A stretch of DNA of 35,301 nt from Comamonadaceae bacterium. Lineage in GTDB: Bacteria; Pseudomonadota; Gammaproteobacteria; Burkholderiales; Burkholderiaceae_C. A program made the translations under genes and the position numbers. Below are positions 9,011 to 17,158 of the stretch, one piece after another (the first letter of the stretch is position 1; the number at the start of each line of letters is the position of its first letter). The notes under the pieces are model-generated. The model ran no database searches, was not told the origin of the DNA, and was given only the letters and a program-made list of their open reading frames with translations. The stretch covers positions 1 through 35,301 of the forward strand of contig CANFHZ010000016.1 of assembly GCA_947446885.1 (NCBI GenBank), given 5' to 3'.

Positions 9011-9325
9011 ATGAAACGACTGCTTTACGGCTTGGCGCTGTGCGCCTTATGGACCCTGACCCATGCTGCGAACAACGCGGGCCGATGGACCGCGCTGATG
9101 GCTGATGAATGGGCGACGCCACCGTTGGCCTGCGCTCTACCGTTTGCAAATTCTGAGGTAGGGGCAAGCCCACGGCCTCAGGTGCTGGCCGCCAACGCCA
9201 ACTGCGCATCCGACTGCGAATCCCGCCTGGAGTTGTGTTTGAAAGAAGCCAAGACCGACGCCATACGGGATAAGTGCAAGGTCTACTTCAAGGGCTGCAT
9301 CAAGACCTGCAGCCAGAGCAAATAA
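9011..9325 (+). CDS. Small secreted cysteine-rich protein with mirror-symmetric Cys spacing
   Basis: 104 residues. A clear Sec signal peptide (MKRLLYGLALCALWTLTHA) has a likely cleavage site after THA, so the product should be periplasmic or secreted. The C-terminal 40 residues hold six cysteines spaced C-x3-C-x6-C-x12-C-x6-C-x3-C, a palindromic pattern. It is predicted to be mostly helical and charged between the cysteines. I do not recognise the family. The spacing suggests an antiparallel helical hairpin clamped by disulfides, which is inference. A second small exported cysteine-containing protein is encoded convergently just beyond it. Confidence 0.8.
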   Translation: MKRLLYGLALCALWTLTHAANNAGRWTALMADEWATPPLACALPFANSEVGASPRPQVLAANANCASDCESRLELCLKEAKTDAIRDKCKVYFKGCIKTCSQSK

Positions 9326-9356
9326 GCGCCACTTGGGCTGAATGGCGTGGGGGGTT

Positions 9357-9384
9357 CGCTCCAAGCCGCATGCGGCTTGGAGCG
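9357..9384. terminator. Perfect 28-bp palindrome between convergent genes (bidirectional terminator candidate)
   Basis: The 14-base half CGCTCCAAGCCGCA is followed directly by its exact reverse complement. It lies 31 bases after the stop of the plus-strand secreted-protein gene and 34 bases after the stop of the minus-strand gene. RNA from either strand would fold into a long GC-rich hairpin. There is no U-run on either side. Confidence 0.65.
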
Positions 9385-9418
9385 GGTCCGGAGCATGGCT
9401 CAGGTACTGATCCACCGC

Positions 9419-9724
9419 TCAGCGGATCAATTGCTTGACTCTTTCTTCCACCGTTTTGGCGCACACCGCCGTAGACGACATGAACACGCGCGATATCTTG
9501 GTTTTGTCCGGGTCTTCGCAAACATAACGGCAAGCGGTCAGGCCCATGCCCGATTCGCTGGTCTCACGGGTGTCCAGATTGCATTTGGCTGAAACGATCC
9601 GGTAGTCTTTCTTGGCCTTGTCTTTATCAGCGGCCCAGGCAGCGCCTGACAACGCAAGAGCGAGGGCAGCGCCGCTCAACACCGTAGCGTGCCAGGGTCT
9701 TGCCAGGCCGATCCGCAAGGCCAT
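9419..9724 (-). CDS. Small exported hypothetical protein with four cysteines
   Basis: 101 residues from the ATG at 9724. GGAGGAG five bases upstream favours this ATG over the GTG one codon earlier. An Ala/Leu-rich signal peptide ends near AAWA-ADKDKAKK. The mature part has four cysteines (one, then a C-x3-C pair, then one) and a basic C-terminus. No family was recognised. The start overlaps the stop of the preceding 84-aa ORF (TGATG), so it is the last gene of the pepA-holC cluster. It converges on the other small secreted protein gene across the palindrome. Confidence 0.75.
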   Translation of the reverse strand: MALRIGLARPWHATVLSGAALALALSGAAWAADKDKAKKDYRIVSAKCNLDTRETSESGMGLTACRYVCEDPDKTKISRVFMSSTAVCAKTVEERVKQLIR

Positions 9725-9978
9725 CACAACTCCTCCGCAACGGCCGTCTTGGCGATCACACCGGGCAGGCGGGCGTACACGCGGCGGGTCATGCGCTGAA
9801 CTTCTTCCTGGATCACGGCCTGCACGGCATCGCTCAAACGTGCCTCAAAACCCGAGCCAGCCGCATCTACAGGGCGCATTGCCGCGCGGGGACGACGGGC
9901 TTTGCGCACGGCCCGCTTGAGCGTGGGTACCGCATCACTTGCAGGCAGAGCGGCGCGGTTCACAGGCGCATTCTTCAT
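9724..9978 (-). CDS. Hypothetical 84-aa protein downstream of holC
   Basis: Short basic, Ala/Arg-rich protein with a helical C-terminal half (GFEARLSDAVQAVIQEEVQRMTRR is too long to be chance helix only, by eye). No signal peptide or known domain was recognised. The ATG overlaps the holC stop by 4 nt (ATGA), and its stop overlaps the next start, so it is translated as part of the pepA-holC operon. A role with the replisome is suggested only by position. Confidence 0.7.
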   Translation of the reverse strand: MKNAPVNRAALPASDAVPTLKRAVRKARRPRAAMRPVDAAGSGFEARLSDAVQAVIQEEVQRMTRRVYARLPGVIAKTAVAEEL

Positions 9979-10418
9979 GCTGCGGTCTCCTGGCCTGCAC
10001 CCGCATCATGCATGGTCACAGCGCACCCAGCGGCGTCATAGGCCCGCTTGCGCGAGCGACCCGACTGGCGGTCATCCATGTCAGTCCCCACAATGTCGAG
10101 GATGCGTTGGCAGTGCTGCGCACCGCGGGGCAATTCGGCGCCCAGGTTCAGCACCAGCACGCGTTCGGGGTCGTGTGCAGCGTCCGGCTGCGACAGCAGG
10201 ACGGGGCTGCGCAACTGCACAGCAGCCGGCGCCCGGTCGTCGCAATGGGCCAGAAAAGCAGTCGGTGTCAGCGCCCACAGCCGGGCGCTCAAGGCGGATG
10301 CCTGCGCGGGATCGACCACCACCCGTGCCCGCTGGCCGCTGCGCGCCACCTTGCGCAGCAAACGGGCGGCGTAGTCCACCTTGTCGGCTACGCCGTAATG
10401 AAAAACCACCTCGGTCAT
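9975..10418 (-). CDS. holC: DNA polymerase III subunit chi
   Basis: 147-residue chi subunit, which links the clamp loader (through psi) to single-strand-binding protein. Visible family features are the N-terminal FHYGVADKVDYAARLLRKV, the internal LWALTPTAFLAHC and PVLLSQ segments, and the C-terminal GCAVTMHDAG. The ATG overlaps the pepA stop by 4 nt, the common pepA-holC arrangement of proteobacteria. The next small ORF overlaps its end in the same manner. Confidence 0.92.
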   Translation of the reverse strand: MTEVVFHYGVADKVDYAARLLRKVARSGQRARVVVDPAQASALSARLWALTPTAFLAHCDDRAPAAVQLRSPVLLSQPDAAHDPERVLVLNLGAELPRGAQHCQRILDIVGTDMDDRQSGRSRKRAYDAAGCAVTMHDAGAGQETAA

Positions 10419-11884
10419 GGATTCTCACTGCGGCTACAGACAAATTCCACCAGCATAGGCACGGGGCGACCGGTCGCACCTTTTTGCGCGCCCGACTTCC
10501 AGGCGGTTCCTGCAATATCCAAGTGGGCCCAGGCAAACTTGTCGGTGAAGCGTTGCAAAAACTTGGCTGCGGTGACCGCTCCAGCCATGCGGCCTGCGAT
10601 ATTGGCCACATCGGCAAAATTGCTTTTCAGGCCCTCTGCATAGTCATCGTCCAGCGGCATGCGCCAAACCGGATCCTGGGCGCGCTCGGAGGCCTCGGCC
10701 AAGGACTTGGCCAAGGCATCGTCAGGCGAAAACAAAGCGGATCGCACGCTGCCCAAAGCCACCACGCAGGCACCGGTTAGCGTGGCAATATCCACCACCA
10801 CCGCCGGTTTGAAACGTTCCGCATAGGTCAGCGCGTCGCACAGAATCAAGCGGCCTTCGGCGTCGGTGTTCAAAATTTCGATGGTCTGGCCGCTCATGCT
10901 GGTCACAACATCGCCGGGCTTGACCGCGTCGCCACTGATCAGGTTTTCGCAACTGGGGATCAGACCCACGACGTTGATTTTGGGTTTGAGCAGCGTCAAA
11001 GCTTTGAAGGTGCCGAGCACGCTGGCAGCACCGCACATATCGAATTTCATCTCATCCATCTCACCGGAGGGCTTGATGGAGATGCCGCCGCTGTCAAATG
11101 TGATGCCCTTCCCAACCAGCACCGTTGGGGCTGCCGATTTGGCCGCTCCGTTGTAGCGCAGCACGATAAAGCGCAAGGGCTGGCTTGAGCCCTGTGCCAC
11201 CGCCATGAACGCCCCCATGCCCAATTTGGCCACCTGGGCCGGACCCAGGACCTCGCAGGAAAAACGCGTCGAGCTGGCCGCCTTCACCAGATCGCGTGCG
11301 GCCTTGGCCAGATGGGTTGGGGTGGCGTGGTTTGCGGGGCGGTTGGCCCACTCTTTGGCGAACTCCATGCCCGCCACGGTGGCCTCCACCCGGCGCTGGA
11401 TGTCGGTGCGTCCTTGCACGGCAAATACGGGCGACTCCGGCGCACACAGGCGCACCGACGCCAGCGTACGCGGACTGGGTTTGGACTTGGTGTGGGTGAA
11501 TACATAGCTGCCATCCGCCACAGCCACCGCGGCGGCACGCAGGGCCGCATCCTGTGCCGGTGCCGCAAAGGCCACCACCAGGCGTTTAAGTTTGGGCGAC
11601 TTGACCTGGGCCAGCGCGGCCGCTACCGCCGCCCGGACCTGCACGGCAGTCCCTGCATGGATGCCCACCAGAACCAGTCGCTCAGCCTTGGTCTGGCTGG
11701 GGCGGTACGCGCACAGCGGCTTGGCGGCTTTGGTATCGAGGTCACCGTCTTTAATGGCCTGGGCCACGAGAAGCTCCAAGGGGCTGCGGCCGGCCCGGTG
11801 GCCATCGGGAACCAGCACAAGCAAGGCATCGCACTTTTCCTGTGCAGCGGCTGCCATATCCTGGGATTGAAAGTCAAAGTTCAT
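10415..11884 (-). CDS. pepA: Leucyl aminopeptidase (M17 family)
   Basis: 489-residue M17 metallo-aminopeptidase that releases N-terminal residues from peptides; E. coli PepA also binds DNA. The catalytic C-terminal domain has VGKGITFDSGGISIKPS, MKFDMCGAASVLG and the signature NTDAEGRL. These supply the two-metal ligands and the catalytic lysine and arginine. Length is typical. It is divergent from lptF with 23 bases between start codons, so the promoters must overlap coding sequence or each other. It leads the pepA-holC operon. Confidence 0.95.
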   Translation of the reverse strand: MNFDFQSQDMAAAAQEKCDALLVLVPDGHRAGRSPLELLVAQAIKDGDLDTKAAKPLCAYRPSQTKAERLVLVGIHAGTAVQVRAAVAAALAQVKSPKLKRLVVAFAAPAQDAALRAAAVAVADGSYVFTHTKSKPSPRTLASVRLCAPESPVFAVQGRTDIQRRVEATVAGMEFAKEWANRPANHATPTHLAKAARDLVKAASSTRFSCEVLGPAQVAKLGMGAFMAVAQGSSQPLRFIVLRYNGAAKSAAPTVLVGKGITFDSGGISIKPSGEMDEMKFDMCGAASVLGTFKALTLLKPKINVVGLIPSCENLISGDAVKPGDVVTSMSGQTIEILNTDAEGRLILCDALTYAERFKPAVVVDIATLTGACVVALGSVRSALFSPDDALAKSLAEASERAQDPVWRMPLDDDYAEGLKSNFADVANIAGRMAGAVTAAKFLQRFTDKFAWAHLDIAGTAWKSGAQKGATGRPVPMLVEFVCSRSENP

Positions 11885-11907
11885 AGGTAAGCCCTTATAT
11901 TCAGGAG

Positions 11908-12987
11908 ATGTTATTCGATTCCTCCCTGCGCCGAGAACTGGCGGGCAGCTTCAGCGCCACGCTGGTGGCGCTGGTCACGGTGGTGGTGACCATCACCCTG
12001 ATACGGGTCGTAGGTGATGCATCGCGCAATATCTTCAGCCCGGCGGACGTACTGGTCATCATGGCCTTTACCGTACTGGCGGATGCGCCAACTATTCTGT
12101 CGCTGAGCATGTTTATCGCCGTTACTGCAGTGATCACTCGCATGTACCGCGACAGCGAGATGGTGATTTGGCTGGGCACTGGCAAAAGCCCTCTGGGCCT
12201 GCTGCTCCCGGTGCTACGGTTTGCCTGGCCGGTTTTGCTCGCAATACTTGTTTTGGCAAGTCTGGTTTTGCCCTGGGCTTATGGCCGCATTGAAGACCTG
12301 CGTGACAGTTTTGAGAAACGCGGGGAAATCGCCCGTTTCGAGCCCGGCAAGTTCCAGGAGTCACCCAATGGAGACCAGGTTTTTTTCATCGAAACCGATG
12401 GGCGCAAAGAGGCCTCCGGTCGCAATGTGTTCCTGTTCAGCCGCAAGGCCGACATGGAAACCGTGGCTGCCGCGCAGTCCGGTCGCGTCCAAGTGATCGA
12501 GGACACCAAGTACTTGGTTCTGGAGAAGGGCCAGCGTTTGCAGAGCTCGGCGTCCGCGCTGTCGATCGCCAGCTTTGAGCGTATGGGCATACGCCTCAGC
12601 GGAGGCGACACCTCGGCCCGGGGCTACACGCCGACCAATGCCTTGTCGACCGCCAAGCTGTTGGCTGAGCCCAGTCAGCCCAACAACGCCGAGCTGATCT
12701 GGCGCGCGGGCATGCTGATTGCCGCCATCAACCTGCTGCTGGTTGCCCTGGCGGCGGCCGGCGCCAACCCGAGGGTGGGCAACTCGGCGAATTACGGCTT
12801 CGCCCTTCTGGCATTCGTTGTTTACTTCAACGCACTGATCCTGGCCAAAAATGCAGTCGAAAACGGCGGCTATTCGGTGTTGCAGGTGATGGCGGGGCTG
12901 CACGGAAGCGTTTTCGCCCTGTCCCTGCTGTGGCTGTTGCTGCGCTCTGGATACGGCAGCGCCGCGCGATGGAGCCAGAGCCGATGA
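11908..12987 (+). CDS. lptF: LPS export ABC transporter permease LptF
   Basis: 359-residue YjgP/YjgQ-family permease of the LptB2FG complex, which extracts lipopolysaccharide from the inner membrane. Transmembrane segments cluster at the N-terminus (about residues 15-130) and C-terminus (about 265-350). The middle is a periplasmic beta-jellyroll domain. AGGAG directly abuts the ATG with no spacer, which is unusual, but no later start suits the family's N-terminus. Its TGA overlaps the lptG ATG (ATGA). Confidence 0.93.
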   Translation: MLFDSSLRRELAGSFSATLVALVTVVVTITLIRVVGDASRNIFSPADVLVIMAFTVLADAPTILSLSMFIAVTAVITRMYRDSEMVIWLGTGKSPLGLLLPVLRFAWPVLLAILVLASLVLPWAYGRIEDLRDSFEKRGEIARFEPGKFQESPNGDQVFFIETDGRKEASGRNVFLFSRKADMETVAAAQSGRVQVIEDTKYLVLEKGQRLQSSASALSIASFERMGIRLSGGDTSARGYTPTNALSTAKLLAEPSQPNNAELIWRAGMLIAAINLLLVALAAAGANPRVGNSANYGFALLAFVVYFNALILAKNAVENGGYSVLQVMAGLHGSVFALSLLWLLLRSGYGSAARWSQSR

Positions 12988-14093
12988 AAACCGTCCGGCG
13001 TCTGCTTTACGCCGAAACCATCCGGGCGATCGGCTTTGTCAGCTTGGGCTTTATTGCCTTGTTTTTCTTTTTTGACTTTGTTGAAGAACTCAAGGCCGTC
13101 AACCAGATCCGGGCCTTGGGTTACCAGATTCCGCAGGCATTGCTGTTTGTGGGCCTGATGATTCCGACCCACGTATACGAGTTGCTGCCCATCACCGTGC
13201 TCATTGGAACGGTTTTCGTGATGGCGCGTTTTGCCAAAAGTTCCGAGTTCACGATTCTGCGAACCAGCGGCCTGGGCCCCTGGCTGGCCTTGAAAACTCT
13301 GCTGATATTGGGCCTCGGGTTTGTGTTGCTGACCTTTGTGGTGGGCGACTATGTGTCGCCCCTGGCGGACCGGTCCGCGCAATTTTTGAAGTCCGCATTC
13401 AAGGGCAAGTTGGCCCATGGAAAAACCGGTACATGGCTGAAAGAAAAGCAGGCTGGACACCACTTTGCGGTCAACGTTGGATCGGTTGCGCAGGACGGGA
13501 GCCTGCGGGAGGTGCGGATTTTTGAATTCGATGACAACAGCCGCTTTGTGTCCGTCACCACCAGCAAATGGGCCAGCGCGCAGGAGAATGCGCAGTGGAT
13601 CTTGCACGATGTGAAAAAAATGACCTTCTTGCCGGATAGCCAATCGGGCGCACAAACCGTGACCCACAGCCAAGCTGCGGCCCTGTCCTGGCCCAATTCC
13701 ATCAGCGCCGATATGGTGGCCGCAGCCATTTTGCGGCCCGAGAACATGGGCACAGTCGATTTGTTCAACTATGTTCAGCACCTGAGCGCCAACGGGCAAT
13801 CTGTGCAGAAATATGAATTGCAATTTTGGAAAAAAGTGTTTTACCCCCTGAGCTGTCTGGTGATGGTGGTGCTCGCCCTGCCCTTCGCCTACCTGCATTT
13901 CCGCAGCGGTGGCATCTCGGTCTACGTGTTTGGCGGAGTGATGGCGGGCATCAGCTTTTTGCTGCTGAACAATGTGCTCAGCGACATGGCAACCCTGCAA
14001 GGCTGGCAGCCCTGGCTGGCAGCCGCGCTGCCCGGTCTGATTTACAGCGTGGTGTCGCTGTCGGCGTTCACCTGGTTGGTTTTGAGGCGCTGA
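12984..14093 (+). CDS. lptG: LPS export ABC transporter permease LptG
   Basis: 369-residue partner permease of LptF. The start is set at MKTVRRLLYAE, which overlaps the lptF stop (ATGA) and has GGAG nine bases upstream. Earlier ATGs in the frame would only add lptF-overlapping residues. The N-terminal RRLLYAETIRAI and FVEELK segment, the periplasmic domain and the C-terminal transmembrane helices fit LptG. It bridges to LptB, LptC and LptA, which are not in this window. Confidence 0.93.
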   Translation: MKTVRRLLYAETIRAIGFVSLGFIALFFFFDFVEELKAVNQIRALGYQIPQALLFVGLMIPTHVYELLPITVLIGTVFVMARFAKSSEFTILRTSGLGPWLALKTLLILGLGFVLLTFVVGDYVSPLADRSAQFLKSAFKGKLAHGKTGTWLKEKQAGHHFAVNVGSVAQDGSLREVRIFEFDDNSRFVSVTTSKWASAQENAQWILHDVKKMTFLPDSQSGAQTVTHSQAAALSWPNSISADMVAAAILRPENMGTVDLFNYVQHLSANGQSVQKYELQFWKKVFYPLSCLVMVVLALPFAYLHFRSGGISVYVFGGVMAGISFLLLNNVLSDMATLQGWQPWLAAALPGLIYSVVSLSAFTWLVLRR

Positions 14094-14503
14094 TGGACAG
14101 CACCGCATCACAGGCAACATCGGACGGCGCTGAGCGGGCCCTGGTTTTGTTCGCCCATGGATCGCGGGATCCGCTGTGGCACCGCCCGATCCAAGCCGTT
14201 GCGCAGGCCATCTTGGCCCGCTCACCCTCCATACGCGTAGCGTGTGCATACCTGGAGCTGAGTCAGCCTGACCTGGTGCAGGTCACGGCAGAACTTGCCG
14301 CACAGGGTGTGCGCCACATCACCGTGGTCCCGATTTTTTTAGGGGTTGGCAAGCACGCGCGCGAGGACTTGCCGGTGCTGGTCGCGCAGTTGCAGGCCGA
14401 CTATCCCGGCTTGGTCTTCCGGCTGACGCCAGCCGTCGGAGAGGATGCCCAAGTCATTGACATGCTGGCGTCCGTAGCACTCAAGGCCATTTCACCCACT
14501 TGA
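14093..14503 (+). CDS. Short CbiX/SirB-type sirohydrochlorin chelatase
   Basis: 136-residue single-domain chelatase that starts inside the lptG stop (TGATG). The tracked ORF start at 13826 lies within lptG and is not used. It has the catalytic-histidine motif LFAHGSRDP near residue 20 and VVPIFLGVGKHAREDLP near residue 80, as in small CbiX proteins that insert Fe2+ or Co2+ into sirohydrochlorin. Iron insertion would give siroheme, the cofactor of the CysI encoded later in the window. Proximity to cysB supports a sulfur-assimilation role, by inference. Confidence 0.88.
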   Translation: MDSTASQATSDGAERALVLFAHGSRDPLWHRPIQAVAQAILARSPSIRVACAYLELSQPDLVQVTAELAAQGVRHITVVPIFLGVGKHAREDLPVLVAQLQADYPGLVFRLTPAVGEDAQVIDMLASVALKAISPT

Positions 14504-14530
14504 TATTGCATAATATTCAGCTTCTATAGT
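14500..14530 (+). promoter_or_regulatory. Candidate promoter of the cysB-type gene
   Basis: TTGATA (14500-14505) and TATAGT (14525-14530) are separated by 19 bases in a locally AT-rich stretch. The start would fall about 4 bases before the ATG at 14541, giving an almost leaderless mRNA. No Shine-Dalgarno sequence is visible. The spacing is longer than ideal. Confidence 0.4.
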
Positions 14531-14540
14531 TGAATTTGTT

Positions 14541-15494
14541 ATGAACATCCACCAATTCCGCTTTGTGCAGGAAGCCGTCAGGCGCAACCTCAACCTGACC
14601 GAAGCCGCCAAAGTCCTGCACACATCGCAGCCCGGTGTATCCAAAGCCATTCTGGAACTGGAAGCCGAGCTGGGAATCGAGATTTTTTCCCGCCATGGCA
14701 AGCGCCTCAAGCGGGTGACCGAGCCGGGCCAGCACGTACTGAAAAGCATTGACGTGATCCTGCGCGAAGTCGGCAACTTGCGCCGCATCGGAGAGCAATT
14801 CAGCCAGCAGGACAGCGGCACCCTGTCGATTGCCACCACGCACACCCAGGCGCGCTACGTTCTGCCGCCCGTCGTGGCCGCACTGCGCCAGCAGTTTCCC
14901 AAGGTCAACGTGAGCCTGCACCAGGCGGCACCGGAACAGGTGGCGCGCATGCTGATCGACGAAGTCGCCGAAATCGGCATTGCCACCGAGTCTCTGGCCG
15001 ACTTTGACCAGCTGGTCACCCTGCCCTGCTACAGCTGGCAGCACACGCTGGTTCTGCCCACTGACCATCCGCTGGCCAAGCAGGCGACCATCACCTTGGA
15101 AGACGTTGCCCGCGAACCCTTGATCACCTACCACCCCTCGTTTACCGGCCGCACCAAAATTGATGCCGCCTTTGCCGCAGCCAAACTCGCGCCGCGCATC
15201 GCCCTGGAGGCGATCGACTCCGACGTCATCAAAACCTATACCAAACTGGGTCTGGGCATTGGCATTGCGGCGGAAATGGCGGTGCGCGATATCGTGAGCG
15301 AAGGTCCGTCCAGTGGCCTGGTGGTACGCCCCGCCGGCTATTTGTTTGGCACCAACTCCGCCCGCGTGGCCTTCAAACGCAGCGCCTATCTGCGCAATTT
15401 TGTCTATACCTTCACCGAACTGCTCAGCCCCCGGCTGATCCGGGCGGTGGTTGAACGGTCCATGACCGGTTTTGTGCGGGACGATGATGTCTAA
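14541..15494 (+). CDS. cysB: CysB-family LysR-type transcriptional regulator
   Basis: 317-residue LysR regulator. The N-terminal winged helix (NLTEAAKVLHTSQPGVSKAILELE) and the effector domain starting GTLSIATTHTQARYVLPPVV closely resemble CysB/Cbl. These proteins activate sulfate-assimilation genes and respond to acetylserine, sulfate or thiosulfate. CysB versus Cbl cannot be separated by eye. The upstream neighbour encodes a siroheme-type chelatase and cysI lies about 18 kb away, consistent with a sulfur regulon. The gene ends inside the start of the aminotransferase gene. Confidence 0.92.
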   Translation: MNIHQFRFVQEAVRRNLNLTEAAKVLHTSQPGVSKAILELEAELGIEIFSRHGKRLKRVTEPGQHVLKSIDVILREVGNLRRIGEQFSQQDSGTLSIATTHTQARYVLPPVVAALRQQFPKVNVSLHQAAPEQVARMLIDEVAEIGIATESLADFDQLVTLPCYSWQHTLVLPTDHPLAKQATITLEDVAREPLITYHPSFTGRTKIDAAFAAAKLAPRIALEAIDSDVIKTYTKLGLGIGIAAEMAVRDIVSEGPSSGLVVRPAGYLFGTNSARVAFKRSAYLRNFVYTFTELLSPRLIRAVVERSMTGFVRDDDV

Positions 15495-16644
15495 GGCACT
15501 GCACAGCAAGCTGCCCCAGGTGGGCACCACCATCTTCACAGTGATGTCGGCGTTAGCCTCCGAGCACCAGGCGGTGAATCTGGGCCAGGGCTTTCCCGAC
15601 TTCCCCTGCGACCCCGCGCTGCTGGACGCCGTCACCCGCGCCATGCAGGCAGGCCACAACCAGTACCCACCCATGAGCGGCATCGCGCCACTGCGCGAAG
15701 CGGTTGCCCGCAAAGTGGCCGCGCTCTACGGCCGCAACTACGATCCGGGCTCGGACATCACCATTACCGCCGGAGCGACGCAAGCCATCCTCACCGCCCT
15801 GCTTGCAATAGTCCATCCTGGCGATGAAGTGATTGTTCTGGAGCCCTGCTATGACAGCTACCTGCCCGGTATCGCGCTGGCAGGTGGCGTGCCGGTCCTG
15901 GTGCCGCTGACGCCGGGCACCTTCCGTCCCGATTTCGCCCGGATTGCCGCAGCCATCACCCCGCGCACGCGGGCACTGCTTATCAACAGCCCGCATAACC
16001 CCAGCGGCACGGTCTGGAGCGATGCCGACATGCGCGCACTACAAGACCTGCTGGCACCGACCGGCATCTACCTGATCAGCGATGAGGTCTATGAGCACAT
16101 GACCTTCGCCGGCCACACCCACGCTAGCGCGGCGGCTTTTCCCGGTTTGGCTGAGCGGGCGTTCATCGTCTCCAGCTTTGGCAAAACCTACCATGTAACC
16201 GGCTGGAAAGTAGGCTACGTGGCTGCACCGGCCGACCTGACGGCCGAGTTCCGCAAGGTGCATCAATTTAATGTTTTCACGGTGAACACGCCCATGCAGT
16301 ACGGCTTGGCCGCCTTCATGGAGCAGCCAGAACCTTACCTGGGCCTGCCGGCTTTCTACCAGCGCAAGCGCGACCTGTTTCGCGCCGGTCTGGAACAGAC
16401 CGGTTTCAGGCTGTTGCCCAGCGAAGGCAGCTTCTTCCAGTGCGTGGAAATCGGCAAGGTGAGCACGCTGGGAGAAGCGGACTTCTGCCGCTGGTTGACC
16501 ACTGACATCGGCGTCACGGCGATTCCCCTCTCCGCTTTTTATGCCAGCGGTTTTGACCAGGGCATCGTGCGTTTTTGCTTTGCCAAACAAGACGAAACCC
16601 TTTACAAAGCCCTGGATCGCCTGCGCGCGCTACCCTCTGCCTGA
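15487..16644 (+). CDS. Class I/II aminotransferase, methionine aminotransferase (YbdL)-like
   Basis: PLP-dependent fold-type I aminotransferase of about 385 residues. It shows NLGQGFPDFPCDP, a GATQAI motif, NSPHNPSGTVW, the SDEVYEHM aspartate that binds PLP, and SFGKTYHVTGWKVGY with the Schiff-base lysine. This pattern fits the YbdL/kynurenine aminotransferase group, which uses methionine, phenylalanine or kynurenine. The start is ambiguous between adjacent ATGs at 15484 and 15487; GGGA at 15478-15481 spaces better with 15487. It overlaps the end of cysB, so the two are probably co-transcribed, compatible with sulfur amino-acid metabolism. Confidence 0.9.
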   Translation: MSKALHSKLPQVGTTIFTVMSALASEHQAVNLGQGFPDFPCDPALLDAVTRAMQAGHNQYPPMSGIAPLREAVARKVAALYGRNYDPGSDITITAGATQAILTALLAIVHPGDEVIVLEPCYDSYLPGIALAGGVPVLVPLTPGTFRPDFARIAAAITPRTRALLINSPHNPSGTVWSDADMRALQDLLAPTGIYLISDEVYEHMTFAGHTHASAAAFPGLAERAFIVSSFGKTYHVTGWKVGYVAAPADLTAEFRKVHQFNVFTVNTPMQYGLAAFMEQPEPYLGLPAFYQRKRDLFRAGLEQTGFRLLPSEGSFFQCVEIGKVSTLGEADFCRWLTTDIGVTAIPLSAFYASGFDQGIVRFCFAKQDETLYKALDRLRALPSA

Positions 16645-16674
16645 ACCATCCCGCACACCCCAAGGAGTGAACCC

Positions 16675-17010
16675 ATGTCCCTCTCAGTCACCCGGCACAC
16701 CCCCGACTTTTGCACGGCAGGCCAACTCGCACCCGAGGACATGGCCGCGCTAGCAGCGCACGGCATCTGCACCGTCATCAACAACCGCCCGGACGGCGAA
16801 GGCGGTCCAGGCCAGCCGACATCCGATGCCATCGCAGCGGCTGCGCGCGCCGCTGGCATGGACTACCACTACATTCCCGTGATCAGCGGTCAGGTGACGC
16901 AAGCCCAGGTCGATGCGATGGCATCCACCGTCGCTGCGGCCAAAGCCCCGGTCCTGGCCTTCTGTCGCAGCGGAGCGCGATCGACCAATCTGTGGGCGAT
17001 GGGACTCTGA
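16675..17010 (+). CDS. DUF442/TIGR01244-type phosphatase-like (beta-lactamase hydrolase-like) protein
   Basis: 111 residues, preceded by an AAGGAG ribosome-binding site. The order FCTAGQLAPEDM, VINNRPDGEGG and a C-terminal P-loop CRSGARS (C-x5-R) fits the BLH/DUF442 family. These dual-specificity-phosphatase-like domains are often found alone or fused to sulfur-metabolism domains such as persulfide dioxygenase-like hydrolases and rhodanese. The substrate is unknown. It lies 30 bases after the aminotransferase gene and is probably the last gene of the cysB transcript. Confidence 0.87.
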   Translation: MSLSVTRHTPDFCTAGQLAPEDMAALAAHGICTVINNRPDGEGGPGQPTSDAIAAAARAAGMDYHYIPVISGQVTQAQVDAMASTVAAAKAPVLAFCRSGARSTNLWAMGL

Positions 17011-17069
17011 GCACAGTCAGATGTCCGTAAGCAGCTTGGAAACCTAGGGAAAACCCCGAATTGGCGCGA

Positions 17070-17098
17070 TTGTCGGCACGGGCTGGCCTACCTATACT
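17070..17098 (+). promoter_or_regulatory. Sigma70-type promoter for the ABC importer operon
   Basis: TTGTCG (17070-17075) and TATACT (17093-17098) are separated by exactly 17 bases, placing the transcript start near 17105. A short hairpin, TGGACA-CCT-TGTCCA, follows in the leader at about 17115-17129. GAGGAA sits 7 bases before the ATG at 17159. Confidence 0.65.
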
Positions 17099-17158
17099 GG
17101 CTTCTCACCGCAGCTGGACACCTTGTCCAAAATTTTCCCCGTCAATTGAGGAACCCGC

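Noticed and set aside
12870-14249. 459-aa minus-strand ORF over lptG and cbiX
   Set aside because: Its His/Gln-rich composition and lack of motifs mark it as a shadow; the plus strand encodes LptG and the chelatase with precise stop/start overlaps.
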